A stretch of 64,000 nucleotides of DNA from Tritrichomonas musculus (Eukaryota; Parabasalia; Tritrichomonadida; Tritrichomonadidae). The DNA is taken from positions 3,410,001-3,474,000 of the forward strand of contig JAPFFF010000009.1 in NCBI GenBank assembly GCA_039105265.1, in the 5' to 3' direction. The notes under the pieces were generated by a model that had not been told where the DNA came from, did no database searches, and was given only the letters and a program-made list of their open reading frames with translations. Both the position numbers and the translations under genes were made by a program. This document shows, in pieces, positions 30,138 through 42,985 of the stretch. How positions within the stretch are numbered: position 1 is the stretch's first letter; every line of letters begins with the position of its first letter.

Positions 30138-31202
30138 TCATGATGGTTTTGAAGAAACCTTATTAGAACTCAATTGACGCGATGCAACAATATGTTTTTT
30201 AGGAACAAGTGTAACTTTGGATCCTGTAGAGATTCCAACCTTTGAACCCATTTTTTTTACACTCATCTTTTCAGGAGACTTTTGAGATGAACGAGTATAT
30301 GAATTAAAAAGCAAGGCTGGACTTCTTGATGGAGAAACAGTTTGAAATTTTGCGTTTCTTCGATCAATTGGTGTATCAGAATTATTAATTGGTGTTTCTA
30401 CACTTTTCATCTGAGGTAAATTTCGAATAGCGCTTAAAGGTATTCGAGTCACAGGATTCTTAACTAAAAGCTTTTTGATTAATGTTTTAATATCATCTGA
30501 TATATGCAGATTTTCATTTTCCGAAAAATCAGGCTGATCCATTAAAATTGATCTTTCGATTTCTTCCACGGTTGACCCAGAAAAAGGGAAAAGGCCTGTT
30601 TTGAGAAAATATAAAAATACTCCGCAAACCCAAGTATATGTAAGACTAACGGTTTGTTGGTTATTAACCATTTCTGGTGATTTAAATAAAGCAATAGTTT
30701 CTGGGGTACTACAAATCAATGGATCACCATCAACTGAAACGTAAATTTGGTTTATAATTCCTTCTGGTGAAACATAAACTGTGTCTGGTGTAATAACGAT
30801 TCCAGTATTTTTGAATTCAAATGCTTGATAATAACTAAAAAAGTCGATTAATATCGCTATGAATTCTTTTGCTGGTTGATCTGGATAAATATTATGATTT
30901 TTGATGTAGGAAGTAAGACTTTCTGTTTCTGGGAAATCATAAATTAAATAATAGCAATTGTCATCATCAAGAACATTGTGAAAATTAGAAGATAATTTAT
31001 GATGATTCCTTTTTAAAAAGCCAAGCTCAAGCATAAAAGCGTTTTGAACCTTTGGGTCTTTAAGTAAATCTTTATTACAAATTTTAATCATTACTTGCTT
31101 TTGGGTATCTTTGTCCACAGCTTTCCAAACATTTCCTATGAGCTTCATTTGCTCAATAAAAACGTATGAGCCTATATTTGTAGGTAAAAATAAATTAGAC
31201 AT
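30138..31202 (-). CDS. Protein kinase-like pseudokinase
   Basis: A 354-aa protein with a degenerate kinase fold. The beta-3 lysine is kept (VMIKIC), as are an 'SPEM' in place of APE, a hinge-like YYLIYDF, and the C-lobe end (LLVKNPVTRIPLSAI). The glycine loop is replaced by IEQMKLIGNVW, the catalytic HRD is missing (GIVITPDTVYVSPEG) and DFG is replaced by VSVDG. It therefore probably lacks phosphotransfer and acts as a scaffold or allosteric partner. The last 100 residues are basic and Ser-rich (SPSRSP, SSQKSPEK), with possible phosphorylation sites. Pseudokinases of this sort are common in trichomonads. Confidence 0.85.
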   Translation of the reverse strand: MSNLFLPTNIGSYVFIEQMKLIGNVWKAVDKDTQKQVMIKICNKDLLKDPKVQNAFMLELGFLKRNHHKLSSNFHNVLDDDNCYYLIYDFPETESLTSYIKNHNIYPDQPAKEFIAILIDFFSYYQAFEFKNTGIVITPDTVYVSPEGIINQIYVSVDGDPLICSTPETIALFKSPEMVNNQQTVSLTYTWVCGVFLYFLKTGLFPFSGSTVEEIERSILMDQPDFSENENLHISDDIKTLIKKLLVKNPVTRIPLSAIRNLPQMKSVETPINNSDTPIDRRNAKFQTVSPSRSPALLFNSYTRSSQKSPEKMSVKKMGSKVGISTGSKVTLVPKKHIVASRQLSSNKVSSKPS

Positions 31203-31377
31203 TAAAGTATGATCTAAAGCAACTATAAAGGTTAAATTTTAAATATAAAATTTTACTGCCTTATATTCTTTTTATTTAGTTATTTATGATTTTTTTGAGA
31301 GTATTCTTTTTTTTTATGAATTATAAAATAAAATTATAATTATATTAATATAAAATTAGCTGATAATAATATATCAT
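31203..31377. other. Short spacer
   Basis: AT-rich spacer between the pseudokinase start and the TTAA-flanked element. TCATA lies 9 bp before the pseudokinase ATG and resembles a trichomonad initiator. Confidence 0.35.
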
Positions 31378-32195
31378 TTAAGGGTAAGCTTAAATTTCTC
31401 TCAATTTTTTGAATAGAAGAAAAAATTCAAAAGTTAATATTTTTGATATTTTTTTATAAAAATAGAATAAGAATAAAAAAATATCAGAAGAATTTTTTTT
31501 ATTAAAAACAAACTCTTATAGAAAATTTTTTGATTTTAATATCTCGTGAAATAAAGAAGAAAAATACAAATTCTCAGGCCAAAACTAATATTTTTTGTCG
31601 ATAACTTTATTGGGATATATGGGATAAAACAATTATGATTGTATAATTATAGAAGAAGAACATTTTTTTGTTTTTGAATATTCAATGTACACAAATTTTG
31701 AATTATTATATTTTTATTATTTCAATTTTTAAATAATCAATTTAAATATAATGGAATAAAAAAAATCCGGTTCATCGACTTGTTCAATATATGATAATGT
31801 CAGGATATCACATAGAATATGATTATTCCTCAATCCGTATAATTGCCTTATATTTGAATTGTTGTATCGAAATTACTATAATAGATTATTTTATATTATT
31901 TGATAAGGTATATGGAATAAACTTATAAAATGCATAAGAATTCAATAATAACATTTTTGGTGAATAATTGCTAAAATTGGATGAAAATTTGGTTTATTTT
32001 AAATCAGATGAAGCAAACAATGATGATTGAATTAGACATTTATCTTATAAATCAATATTTAAGTTACTTAATGAATTTTTAGAACTTTTTACAAAAACAC
32101 TAACAAAATTCGTCGATATATGTATTAAATATTGATATAAAATCTATATTTTTCAAAAAAAAAATATATCAATTATATGCATTATAAATTGTATT

Positions 32196-32556
32196 TTTGC
32201 ATTATAACGATTAAAAAGGAATAAGTATTTTATATTTTGAGAAAAAGTTAAAAAAAGAAAAGATAAAGATAGAAAAGTATTCAATTTTAAAATCTGACAC
32301 AATTTTTTAAATAATGAGTTTTTTTTAGATTTTTTGACTTTTTTAAGCATAAAATAAAAATTCGTCTCGGCCATTTTTTTTATTTTAAATAAATTCACAT
32401 ATTTCACTCTAGATGATTGATATCTCAACTTCCACGCAAGATTAAAATATTTTGTCAGGCCAAAACTAATATTTTTCGATGTTAATTATTATATATATGA
32501 CACAATGTTGTATCTTTCTAATTCATCGAAATGGTGATTATTGATTCATTAAGATT
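32196..32556 (+). repeat. Long direct repeat, copy A
   Basis: About 350 bp repeated at 32608-32970 with an offset of 412 bp and few differences. Shared pieces include ATTCGTCTCGGCCATTTTTT and GACACAATGTTGTATC. A shorter, weaker match (CAGGCCAAAACTAATATTTTT) occurs near 31577. Confidence 0.85.
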
Positions 32557-32607
32557 ACATATTATTCAAAAACACATATGCAAATAATGAGTATTATTAT
32601 CTATAGT

Positions 32608-32970
32608 ATTGTATTGTGACAATTAAAAAAAAATAAGTATTTTATATTTTGAGAAAAAGTTAAAAAAAGAAAAGATAAAGATAGAAAAGTATTCAATTTT
32701 AAAATCTGACACAATTTATTAAATAATGAGTTTTTTTTAGATTTTTTAATTTATTTAAGCATAAAATAAAAATTCGTCTCGGCCATTTTTTTTATTTTAA
32801 ATAAATTCACATATTTCACTCTAGATGATTGATATCTCAACTTTCACGCAAGATTAAAATATTTTGTCAGGCCAAAACTAATATTTTTCGATGTTAATTA
32901 TTATAAATATGACACAATGTTGTATCTTTCTAATTCATCGAAATGGTGATTATTGATTCACCAAGATTCC
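32608..32970 (+). repeat. Long direct repeat, copy B
   Basis: Second copy of the repeat at 32196-32556. Both lie inside the TTAA-flanked element. Confidence 0.85.
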
Positions 32971-33204
32971 ATTTATCAAAAAAATATAAATACTTGCAAT
33001 AAATTTTTTATTAATATAAACCAAGCAAACACTCCGAAATGCTTATAAAGCCTTTTATGCTCCAAAAATTGATTTAAAAATTTTTTTTACATCTTCATAA
33101 TAAATTGAATATAAATTATTTTTAATCTTTCAAAATTGAATAACGAATAAAATAAATAAAATTATCAAATTTTGACTGAAGTTTGTTCAAAGCTTACCCT
33201 TAAA

Positions 33205-36200
33205 GATATTGATGCAAAAAGTTTATATAAAAAAAATTTAATATAAGGAAATTAAGTTAATTTAATTAACTTTTTCTACACAAAATTATCGTCTTATAGA
33301 AAAAATTGTAGATGAGGATTTAGAAGAGTATTTTCAGAAGGGTCGAGACTAACGAATTTATAATAAATATGATTATAATTAATATATTTTGTTTAATGAC
33401 AGATAATAAATTTAAACTAATAATTATGATATATTTAATGCGACAGAAAACAAGATATTACTATAAAAAAATGATGACTTTTGAATTCAAATGCTGATCG
33501 TAATAAGCAAATTTTTAACATTGGATAATTTTATTTAAACTTTTCTATAAAAAGCATTTTATTAATCATATATATCATAAAAAATATCATATATTTGCTT
33601 TTTGGTTGGTATAAATTGGAATTTATTGCATAATAAAGTTGGACTTAGCTATTGTAAATAAAATTTGATATGTAATTTTTTTGATGATTTGATGAAATGA
33701 AGCCTCAAAACATCAAATATCCTATTGAATATTGATAATCATCATTAGAAATTTATGTTTCTAAAAAATTAAGTTAAATAAGAAAATCATATTTCTGTTA
33801 CGAAAAATGTAGCGCACCAAATTCAATGTAATTTATCCATCAGAAAATGCATATATATTTACGATGATTTTATCAATATTTCAAAAATTTGTTATGAAAT
33901 TGGAGTGAAATTAAGATTTGAAATTGAGAGGAAAACATGTAAAGTTCTCAATTCTGATTTTTAAAAAACATAAATTTCTCATTTAAAATAATAATTATAA
34001 TAAATTTAATAGATCAAAACTTTTATTATACTTGTGCTTAATAAAAATTCAAACAATAAATATAAAATTATCAAAATCAATCGTTTTTCGAAATCAAAAT
34101 TATAAACGGTTTAGTGTCTCCCGTTTTGTATTTTCAACTCTTTTTTTATCAAAGCCTTCTCAAAAAGTGGGAAATAAAAGTAAATTATCTTTTTTTATAT
34201 ATGTTTTTGATTGTTTTTATTATTGTTTTATTATAAACAAATTAGCATTTATCATAAACTCAAGAAATATTAGATCAAAACATTAAAAATGTTTGAATAT
34301 GTCGATATATATAATTACAGCTTAACGATTTTTCTCTTAAAATAAAGTCTCAAATATTTATAAAATAAAAAAATACTTATGAAAATAAAAAACTATTTTT
34401 GATATAATTTTTTTTTATTTTTACATAATTTTTCAGGAATATACGCACCAGTGATCACCACAGGGCTGCGCGAAGCCGAATCAGGCTCCTTGAATTGCTA
34501 GATGAATCGGGAAGCTATTTGAACTATATATTTATTCATTATTTAGCAAAAATTGAATAAAAAATGAATAAAAAAGTTAAAAAGTTTTCAAAAAGTGGTG
34601 TAGAAAAATACGATTCCTCAAAATTAACAATCAAAAATAGCAAAAATATATTCTTAAAATAAATGGAGAAATATGAATAACCCTTGTGGACTTTGGACTA
34701 TTTAATTGTTGGACTTTTTTAGAGGACTTTTTTAACACTGTAAAAATCAAAAAACGTATACTTCTTAGATTTTTTGGACTTTTTTATTTATGAAATCTAA
34801 TACAATATTTTGAATGTTGCATGTTTAAATAATGTGTGGGGAAACTTATACTTTCTCAAAATTGGCTCTAGATTTTATGATGAAATTAATATTATTAATA
34901 AATATAATCATTATATATCACAATACATTAATAACTAAGAATTTTCAACCTACGATTTAAAGATAAAAGAATTTTAAAATTATTTTTTAAAAAAATTCAA
35001 TAGAAAAGAGAATATTTTATTTTACATAAATTGCTATTATATATATAATAAAATATATTTGCTATATTAAACATTTATTTTCAGATTTCTATTTTGTATT
35101 TGAAAATATTTCCAAATATCTAATTTTTTTATTTACATTTCACTTGGTTTTTTGATAGAAAATTTAATTGAAAATTATGAGGTGTGAAATGTTCAGTATA
35201 GAAAATAATGTGGTGTGATATGAATAATTGAATATAGTATCTTAATATATCTCATGATTTTTAATATAAATTTCTAATATTTTTATTATAATAATTATAA
35301 AATATTAGATTGTAATTATTTGCAAATTCATTTTTTATAATATTTGAAATCTACTAAGTTATAAATCATATATTTTTTCCAAGTCGATTTTCTAAAAATT
35401 GTAGGTTCCAATTATATTAGGATCGGACTATATTAATTTATGAAGTATGCATATTTGATAGCCTGAATTAAGTTGAAAAATCTAGTGCCAATCTTATCAC
35501 AATTCAATTTAAAATTATATAATCATTTTCTTAATTTAACTCATCAATTAAATCAGTTTTGTTTGTTTTTATACAGCTAACATATTTTATTTTTACATAT
35601 AAAACAAATATATTGATCTAATTTAAACTCTATAAATTTTATTGTTGAAAAATGGAGAAAAATATTAATTATTCCAAACTCTTAAAAATAAATGAAAATA
35701 TTATTTTTACATAATTAAGATATTGCACAATAATATACATGAATATTGTTTGCCCAAAATTAATATTTATTGAATTATCATAAAAATAAGTTTTTTCAAA
35801 ATACGTTATTTTGAGTTTCCCCAAACATTTTAAATACGTTTTTATTCAGAATTTTTTTACTTAAATTGCAAAAGAAAATTGGATAAATATTTACTCAAAT
35901 AATTAATTGAAAAAGTTGGATTTTGAATGCATGGACTTTTTTTTTTGACTTTTGGAGGTTTTCTTGGACTGGGGACTTTTAAACCTATTTGGTCAAACAA
36001 ACTAATTCAAATTCCACTTTTTGGACTTAACGTATTTTTTCTGTAAAGGGTTAAAATATGAATTTTTTATTGAGAAGTTTCTTTTTTTTTTCTCATATAA
36101 AATTGTGTAAGATTTTATTTTTTACGATCATATTTTGTGAGAGTTGCAAATACTCTGATTTACCCATTTCATATAAAAATTTTGGAGATTTTGGAGTAAT

Positions 36201-36454
36201 CTCTCAATTTTCTATTTCAAAAAAAGATCTTATAATAGCAAATCAAATTTTAAGACTCTGCAAACGTCTAATAGACCATTAGGATCAATGATCGTATAAT
36301 GGCAAATCAAATTTTTAAGACTTTGGAGGCGGTCAGAATCGGTTAAAATTATGTAATATAAAAAGTTCTTTTTTTTTAGCCGCCTTTTCTAGAGGTACCG
36401 GTCTTTCAAAAAGTTCCAAAAAGGCGGGATCGTAAAATTTTCAGAAAAAAACGG
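33205..36454. other. AT-rich gene-poor region with one GC island
   Basis: About 3.2 kb with no convincing gene. Short open frames here have no protein-like composition. One compact GC-richer stretch (about 34443-34512) is discussed as a finding. A 30-base stretch around GCAAATCAAATTTTAAGACT is repeated directly near 36237 and 36302. Confidence 0.45.
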
Positions 36455-36491
36455 TTTATAAACTGAGTCGCAAAAACTGGACCTATCAATT
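36455..36491 (+). repeat. 37-bp inverted repeat, left copy
   Basis: Begins TTTATAAACTGAGTCGC and ends CCTATCAATT. The exact reverse complement lies at 47767-47803. A shorter direct match (AAAAACTGGACCTAT) lies at 40733-40747. It is probably the terminal repeat of one of the nested elements. Confidence 0.75.
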
Positions 36492-36587
36492 TTTGAATTA
36501 CTATTGAATAATTTAACTCAATAACTTTTACTTCTGAAAATGTCTCAATTTTTTTTGAAAAAAAAATAAAACTATTTCAAATTTAGG

Positions 36588-38783
36588 ATGCAAACAAGAA
36601 AAGCATCTCCTTTAGACAGCAGTAAGCATCAAACGATAAAAAATAATGTTCAATCAATAAATAAAGGTTTACAACCTCAACAGGGCAAATCGCGATCACC
36701 GCATGTTAGTGATCAATCGCAAGATAATTCAACACAACCGCGAACTTGCAAATCGCGATCACCGCATGTTAATTAGCAACGACTAGAAAGCGTATTACAA
36801 ACACAAGAAAATGCATCACAAGCACGTGTTATTAAAAATCTGAATATAAAGAATAAACCTTCTCTAGTATTAGTCCAACAAAAAGCCTCAATACTTTCTA
36901 TTAATGCACCTTCATCTCTATCTTTTAATTTCCCTTCAATGGTTTCAATTAATATGCTAAGTGAACAGAAAACTTTTCCTTTAATCCATTCCAATGCATC
37001 TCCACCAATCAACGCAGTTGCATCTCCACCGATGAATGCAGTTGCATCTCCACCAATGAATGCAGTTGCATCTCCACCGATGAGCATAAATGCATCTCCC
37101 CCATTGAGCATAAATGCATCTCCACCAATCAATGCAATCCCATTTCCACCGATGAATGCAGTTGCATCTCCACCAATCAACGCAGTCCCATTTCCACAAA
37201 TGAACATAAATGCATCTCCCCCATTGAGCATAAATGCATCTCCACCAATCAATGCAGTCCCATTTCCACCAATGAACATAAATACATCTCCACTGATGAA
37301 CAGAAATACATTAATAATTAATTCTCCATCATGTGTTATATGCAACACATTTATATTAAACTCAGAACAATTCAAATCACAACGAAAGCAAACAGAACAA
37401 CGAAAAGCACGGAAAAAAAACGAAAATTGATGAAAACGAAGTTTTTCAATTTATGCAAGAGCATTCTGAAACCAAAACAAGATTAAAATATGGAATAGGT
37501 CATAAAAGATACATTAAAATAAAAGAATTTCATGGTAAGTATCCTAACAAAAAAAAGACAACATTAGAAATCGTTGATTACATAGTGGAAATTGCATCTA
37601 CTAGAAGATTGGCTGTAGATATATCACTTGCGATTGAAAAGAAATTCAATATCAAAATATCTCAAGATACTGTTATCCGTAGGCTTCGAGAAAATCATTT
37701 CAAGTATAGAAAACTTCAAAGTTCCAGATTTGACAGATGCACAGATATGCTTGAGATATAATTTTGCATATACTATGTTAAATTTCAGCGAAGACATTTT
37801 AAAACGACTCATCATCGTTTTTTCTGACGAATCTAGATTCTCATTTATGCCTGATTGTCATAAATTTGGGGTGAAGGATGATGACATGTCTGAAAATGCT
37901 TCAACAAGATGCAGGAAATATCCAATTAGCACAATGATTTGGGCAGCAATTGGCAAAGATGTCAAGTCCAAATTGATCTTTATTGACAAAAGTATCAACG
38001 AGGACAGATACAAAGAAGTTTTCGATGAATCAATGATATTCAATGAGTTAAATTCAAAAACTGGGCAATGGAAATATTTTTTTCAGCAAGATGGGGCGAC
38101 TTGCCATATGAAAAAATATATATTTAATTATATCAATAAATATGCCAGGATTCTCAATGGGTGGCCACCTATTTCTCCCGACTTATCACCCATTGAGAAT
38201 CTTTGGGCAATAATGAATAACCTTTTAAACCGTTTGGGGATCAAACCCAAAAATAAGAAAGAATTAAGAGAACTTATACAAAAAGTTTATGATGAAATAG
38301 AAATTGACACAATTAATAATTTAATTGAATCTTTTGAATATAGATTGAAAATGTGCTTGGATGTTGGTGGCAAAACAATTGCCCATTTCCTTAGAAAAAA
38401 TTTCCATGAAATACCAGAAAAATATATATTACCTTCAGATAAATGTCCTCCTATATTAACTCCAGAATTATGTTTCACAAAATATAAGGAGAATTTAAAA
38501 ACGCCTCACAGATGGAAGAAAATTTCAGAAAGAATTGAGCCAATTCAAAAACTTGATTATAATTAAAAACAAATCAAACGAAATTGAAAGAAAAATTGTT
38601 GATTATAATAATCATAAAAATATTATAACACGGGTTCCATTTGAAATTGAAAAAATTATAGAATTCTTAAATGATAAATCAAATAATGAAGATGAAAATG
38701 ATCTATACCTTGATGAGTATGAAGAAGAAGAAGAGTATGACAATGACTGGCCAAATGATGACGAAACAATGAATCCTTTTTAA
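36588..38783 (+). pseudogene. Tc1/mariner (DD34E) transposase gene, decayed
   Basis: The catalytic part (37453-38566) has an N-terminal helix-turn-helix region (TRRLAVDISLAIEKKFNIKISQDTVIRRLREN) and the DDE_3 core: VFSDESRF, FQQDGATCH and SPDLSPIENLW, with 34 residues between the second Asp and Glu, as in Tc1. A +1 frame change near 37715 splits the region. Upstream in the same orientation is an open frame from 36588 with a TAG at 36774-36776, continuing with tandem NASPPINAV-type repeats up to 37430, where the frame shifts in an A run. A C-terminal acidic stretch (to 38783) lies in another frame. Whether the repeat part belonged to the same protein is inference. Confidence 0.8.
36990..37300 (+). 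repeat. Coding minisatellite, SPPINAV/SPPMSIN type
   Basis: Tandem 24- to 30-bp units encoding NASPPINAV, VASPPMNAV and NASPPLSIN variants, about ten copies, upstream of the mariner helix-turn-helix part. Confidence 0.8.
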
Positions 38784-40762
38784 AGTTTTTTTGTTTTTAT
38801 TTCTTTAAAATTTTTATTTTATAAAACATTCAATAATTTCTATTACTTTAAGGACGAACTCCGATCTGAAACTTTTTGAATGCTATTTCAAATTTTTTCT
38901 TAAATTTTTGAAAGAGTCTTCCAAAAAAACGATTTGTTTTATGGCTTTCAAATTATCAATAGCTTTTCATATTTGGGGAAAATATATAAAATATTTGGAA
39001 TTTTCATTTTATCCCAGAATCATTAAAAATTAAGATAAAAAAATTTTGAGATATATGCCAAAATTCGGATGTAAAAAATGAGCAATGTTTATTAAAAAAT
39101 AAAAAGATAAATAATAAGAATATCATGTGCAGACCAAAGTTAATATGATTAATGTAATTAACTGCACTTTCATAAAGAAATAAATTGCATTTAATAGGCT
39201 CAACAGCCAACAAAAACTTTTTTTCTAGCAGCATTCGGGATTTTAGGAGTTTACATTTTAAAAATTCAGAATATTTTACATATGGCTGTGATAACAAAAT
39301 GAAATTCGATTAATTGCATTTGTGAGAAAAAAAGCAAAAAAAAAGTAAACCCATCGAAAAACTCGGATCTTCATCTATATAGTGCTTTATAAAAATGTTG
39401 AATATGCGAAAGTATTTATTTTTGGAACAAGAATATTTGGTACATATAATTTTGTTTTTTATTGATCTAAGCTGAGATTGGAATGCGATAATTTCAAAAA
39501 AAATTGTTTTTGTTTTTGTTGACGCCAAAATAATAATATTTCTATTATGAATTATTTAATTGCAACTGGTTTATAATGCTCAATAAAGCTTGAAACAAAA
39601 AAAAAGATCAAAATATTTTTGGTCTAAAATTTTATAAATAATCATTCAAATTTTTTTTATATATTCAAAAGTTCAAAAATAAAATTTTGCTTATTGAAAA
39701 ATGTGAGTATACGCCGATGGTCCTTTCAAAAAATAAAAAAATAAATTTGTTTTTTTTATTTTCAATAAAGATATTTTATATAATTTTATCATTTAATATT
39801 TATCTATAATGATGCATAATATTGTATTTTGGATAATAAATCTATTAAACTTATTTTTTATAAAAAAATTCGATTTTTATTAATTCAATACATTATAGAA
39901 ATTTCAAACAAACAAATAAATAAAAAAAAATTATTTTCTTCAATGAAAAGAGGCGGAAAGGAATTTCGTGCATCAAGTTATGATGAACTTATTTTAACGA
40001 GAATGGTGAATGATGATATTATTTGTAAAAAAAGAAACAGTTATGCCATTTTGGGCAGTTTGTAGCAAATTAATCAAATAATTAAAAATTCTTAAATTTT
40101 TGGTTGGTTTTAATGGAATCCAAACAAAGGAAAACAAGAAAAATTCATTTTATTAAAAAAAAATTCAAATAAAAATAATTGTTTTTTTTTTTTTCCAATG
40201 CTTTACGGTATTCAAAAAATCGAATTTTTATTTTTGGTAGAAAAAGAATAATTTATAAAAGACATAAAACGTTTTTAATATATTTTTAAAATATACGCAT
40301 TGAATAAAAAAGATATATTTAATATTTCTATTATTTATGATGATAGTTTTGATAATTCAATTTGAAATTTCAAATGAGAATTTGCTAAATAAGATAACAA
40401 TGATGCATATTGCCTTTATAGTAGTAAATTCGAATTACTGAATCCAAAAAACGAATATTATTGTTAGAAATTCGGTATATTTGTATCGTTCATGCTGCGA
40501 TATTATCGTCTCTTCAAAAAAGTTATAAACTGGCTAGATTGATGCATATATATTTATATTCAAATTGATCAATGGTTCTATTTATCGATTTGAGCATTAA
40601 AAAATGATTTTTTTTAAAAAATTAGCTAAATTTGATTAAATTCAATACCCTATCAATTTTTTGTATGTGTCCTCACAATCAATATCCTAGGTCATCCTTA
40701 AATAATTTATTCAAATATTGAATCAAGAAAAAACTGGACCTATGAAAATAAAATAAACTTAA
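38784..40762. other. AT-rich region without a clear gene
   Basis: About 2 kb. A short open frame ending at 40065 (…MKRGGKEFRASSYDELILTRMVNDDIICKK...) has no ATG at its left end and may be a coding remnant. Nothing else is recognised. Confidence 0.4.
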
Positions 40763-40804
40763 GGGGGTTTTGTCGGTTTTTTACGTTGCTATATCTTACT
40801 AAAA

Positions 40805-42041
40805 ATGAGAAACCATTCACGACAACAACAAAATTTAGTTCAATATAGTCATCCTAAAAACGAAAAAATTATTGTGATAAAAAAAAAAAAACTATTAATG
40901 AAATAGAATTTACAATTGGTTTAATATTTTGCGGATTCCCAGAAAATCAAGCAAGACAATTTACATCTTTAATCGGTGACAAACCTCCAAGTTACGCACA
41001 AATTACTAAAGCTTTTAACATATTACGTCCTATACTAAAACAAATGGGATTTGATTGTGTGACAGCAGAACGATTAAAAATGCCAGAAATTTCTACTGTT
41101 TGCGTGGACGGGTCCTGGGACCACAGAAGAGATGGTCGTTTGTTAATTTTCGATGTCATTTGTATCGAAACGAAAAAAAATATTGATTTTAATATTCAGA
41201 TTAGAAGAGGACCAAAAAGACAAGGAAATACAGATGTTTCACCTCAGGCTTTAGAAGGTTTAGCGTTCACAGAAATAATTCCGAACTTAATTTCAAATTT
41301 GAAGATCAAAGAAATTGTCAAAGACGGCGAGGTCCAAATTGAGAGCATAATAAAATCGAGTGGATGGAACGTTTTTGTCCGGCAGGATCCAAATCATCTG
41401 CTGAAGAATTTTTCAAAACATTTTGATAGTATTGTATCTCCTTATAATTTCATGTTTAGAGGAATTTGCAAAGTAATATTAAAAAAACTCAAGTTTGTAT
41501 TATATTCAGACACAATTACAGAACAAAAAATTAGTGATATTGATGAAATCAAAAATTTTATAATAAAAGAACCGTTTTTAAAGTTTGGACGAGCAAAGGA
41601 ATCGCATAATTTTTGAAATATTCCAGCGATACTAACGCAATTTCAAAACTAGATGAAGTAATGAAATTATGTTATACAATCACAACTTCATTTGTTCGAT
41701 ACCATTCAACATGCTTGAATGAGTGCTTCCATTCGGTTAAAGCAAAGTTAGTTCCGAAAAATTTCAATCTCGGAAATACAGTTGACGTCAGGTGTTATGC
41801 AGCAGTGCTCCAATTTAACATGGGAAATCAATGGTTAAATCTTGTTTATGACAAATTAGGTCTAGACAAATCTAATTTGGAGCTATTCGAAGAACTTTTC
41901 CCTAAAGCTCATAGTCTCTTTAAAGAAATTTTGCATGATGATAATTATTATTCAAAAAAACTCAAAGAAGAAGAAGAAGAACAAAAAAATTATAATCAAT
42001 ATCTCAAGGATAAACAAAATAATATTCCAATGCATTCTTAA
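40805..42041 (+). pseudogene. Kolobok-like DDE transposase gene, decayed
   Basis: Three consecutive frames make up one coding region of about 410 codons. The first (ATG at 40805, MRNHSRQQQNLVQYSHPKNEK) leaves frame in an A13 run near 40880. The second carries TVCVDGSWDHRRDGRLLIFDV and VRQDPNHLLKNFSKHF. The third, after a shift near 41612, carries TCLNECFHSVKAKLVPKN and an acidic tail. The three motifs give the expected Asp, Asp, Glu order. DGSW and DPNHLLKN resemble Kolobok and P-type transposases. There are two frame breaks, so this copy is not functional as it stands. Confidence 0.65.
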
Positions 42042-42498
42042 AGATAATTAATTAAAAAAAAAATATTTATATTATTGCAAATTTTTTTTTATTTAATATG
42101 TTAAATAAAAATAAAACAAAATTTTTTTATTTCATTTGATTCTATAAAATATGGTAAAATGAAATTATTTTTAAAACTGTATAATGGTTGAGAAATGATT
42201 TTCAATACCTCAAATTATTTTGGTTGTAAAATTTGAGGTTAAATCGGTAAATGATACAAAAACATCATTAAAAAACTTAGGGTTTGTCGGAGCCCGATTT
42301 TTGATTTAGGTCTTAGAAAAAAAATAATTTTTTTTTATTTTTGCGTTTGAATTCCCATTAGAGATTATTATTGGCGAGATTGTTAAAATTGATGAATAAT
42401 TGCCTAAGATTATTTTTTTCAAAAACGAATAGTTATGAAGTTATTCAAGGTCAAAAATGAACTTTTTTTTTGGTGAAGTGGGGGAAAAAAAAATATTC

Positions 42499-42508
42499 TT
42501 TGAAAACT
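42499..42508. repeat. Target-site duplication of MULE B, left
   Basis: TTTGAAAACT, repeated at 47498-47507 directly outside the other end. Confidence 0.88.
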
Positions 42509-42664
42509 GGCTGATCACAAATTCGTTATCAAAAATTCAATTGCTGATCGGGAATGAAGTGGAATATAAAGTATTGAAATTACAAAATTTTACGGTTATT
42601 TAGATTATTAAAGTACCGCGGTAAAAAGATCGTAAATATTGATATTTTATGTCAAAGTAATGAA

Positions 42665-42985
42665 GCGAATATCAAAGGAGAGCAAAAACCGAGTTTGTCA
42701 ACGTAAACAAGAGCAAAAACCCACAGTAAAACAGCCAAAAAACGACACACTTTTTTCCTTATATTTGATATCAGGTTAATCAGGCGAATATCAAAGGAAA
42801 GCAAAAACCGAGTTTGTCAACGTAAACAAGAGCAAAAACCCACAGTAAAACAGCCAAAAAACGACACACTTTTTTCCTTATATTTGATATCAGGTTAATC
42901 AGGCGAATATCAAAGGAAAGCAAAAACCGAGTTTGTCAACGTAAACAAGAGCAAAAACCCACAATAAACAGCCAAAAAACAAAAG
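42665..42985. repeat. 119-bp tandem repeat in MULE B left end, three copies
   Basis: Units start at 42665, 42784 and 42903 with GCGAATATCAAAGG and contain GTTTGTCAACGTAAACAAGA. The first unit matches the outer half and the last unit the inner half of the right-end TIR, showing that the array arose by expansion inside the left TIR. Confidence 0.95.

Larger units (their letters stand above)
31382..33199. mobile_element. Non-autonomous TTAA-flanked element, 1.8 kb
   Basis: The ends GGGTAAGCTT and AAGCTTACCC are perfect inverted repeats and both are flanked by TTAA (31378-31381 and 33200-33203). TTAA duplication with a GGG-starting end is typical of piggyBac and Kolobok elements. No transposase gene is inside. 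The interior is AT-rich and holds a long direct repeat. It is likely a MITE-like derivative moved by a transposase encoded elsewhere. Confidence 0.65.

Noticed and set aside
34032-34286. 84-codon gene
   Set aside because: Phe/Lys/Asn-rich composition expected of random AT-rich sequence; no start context.
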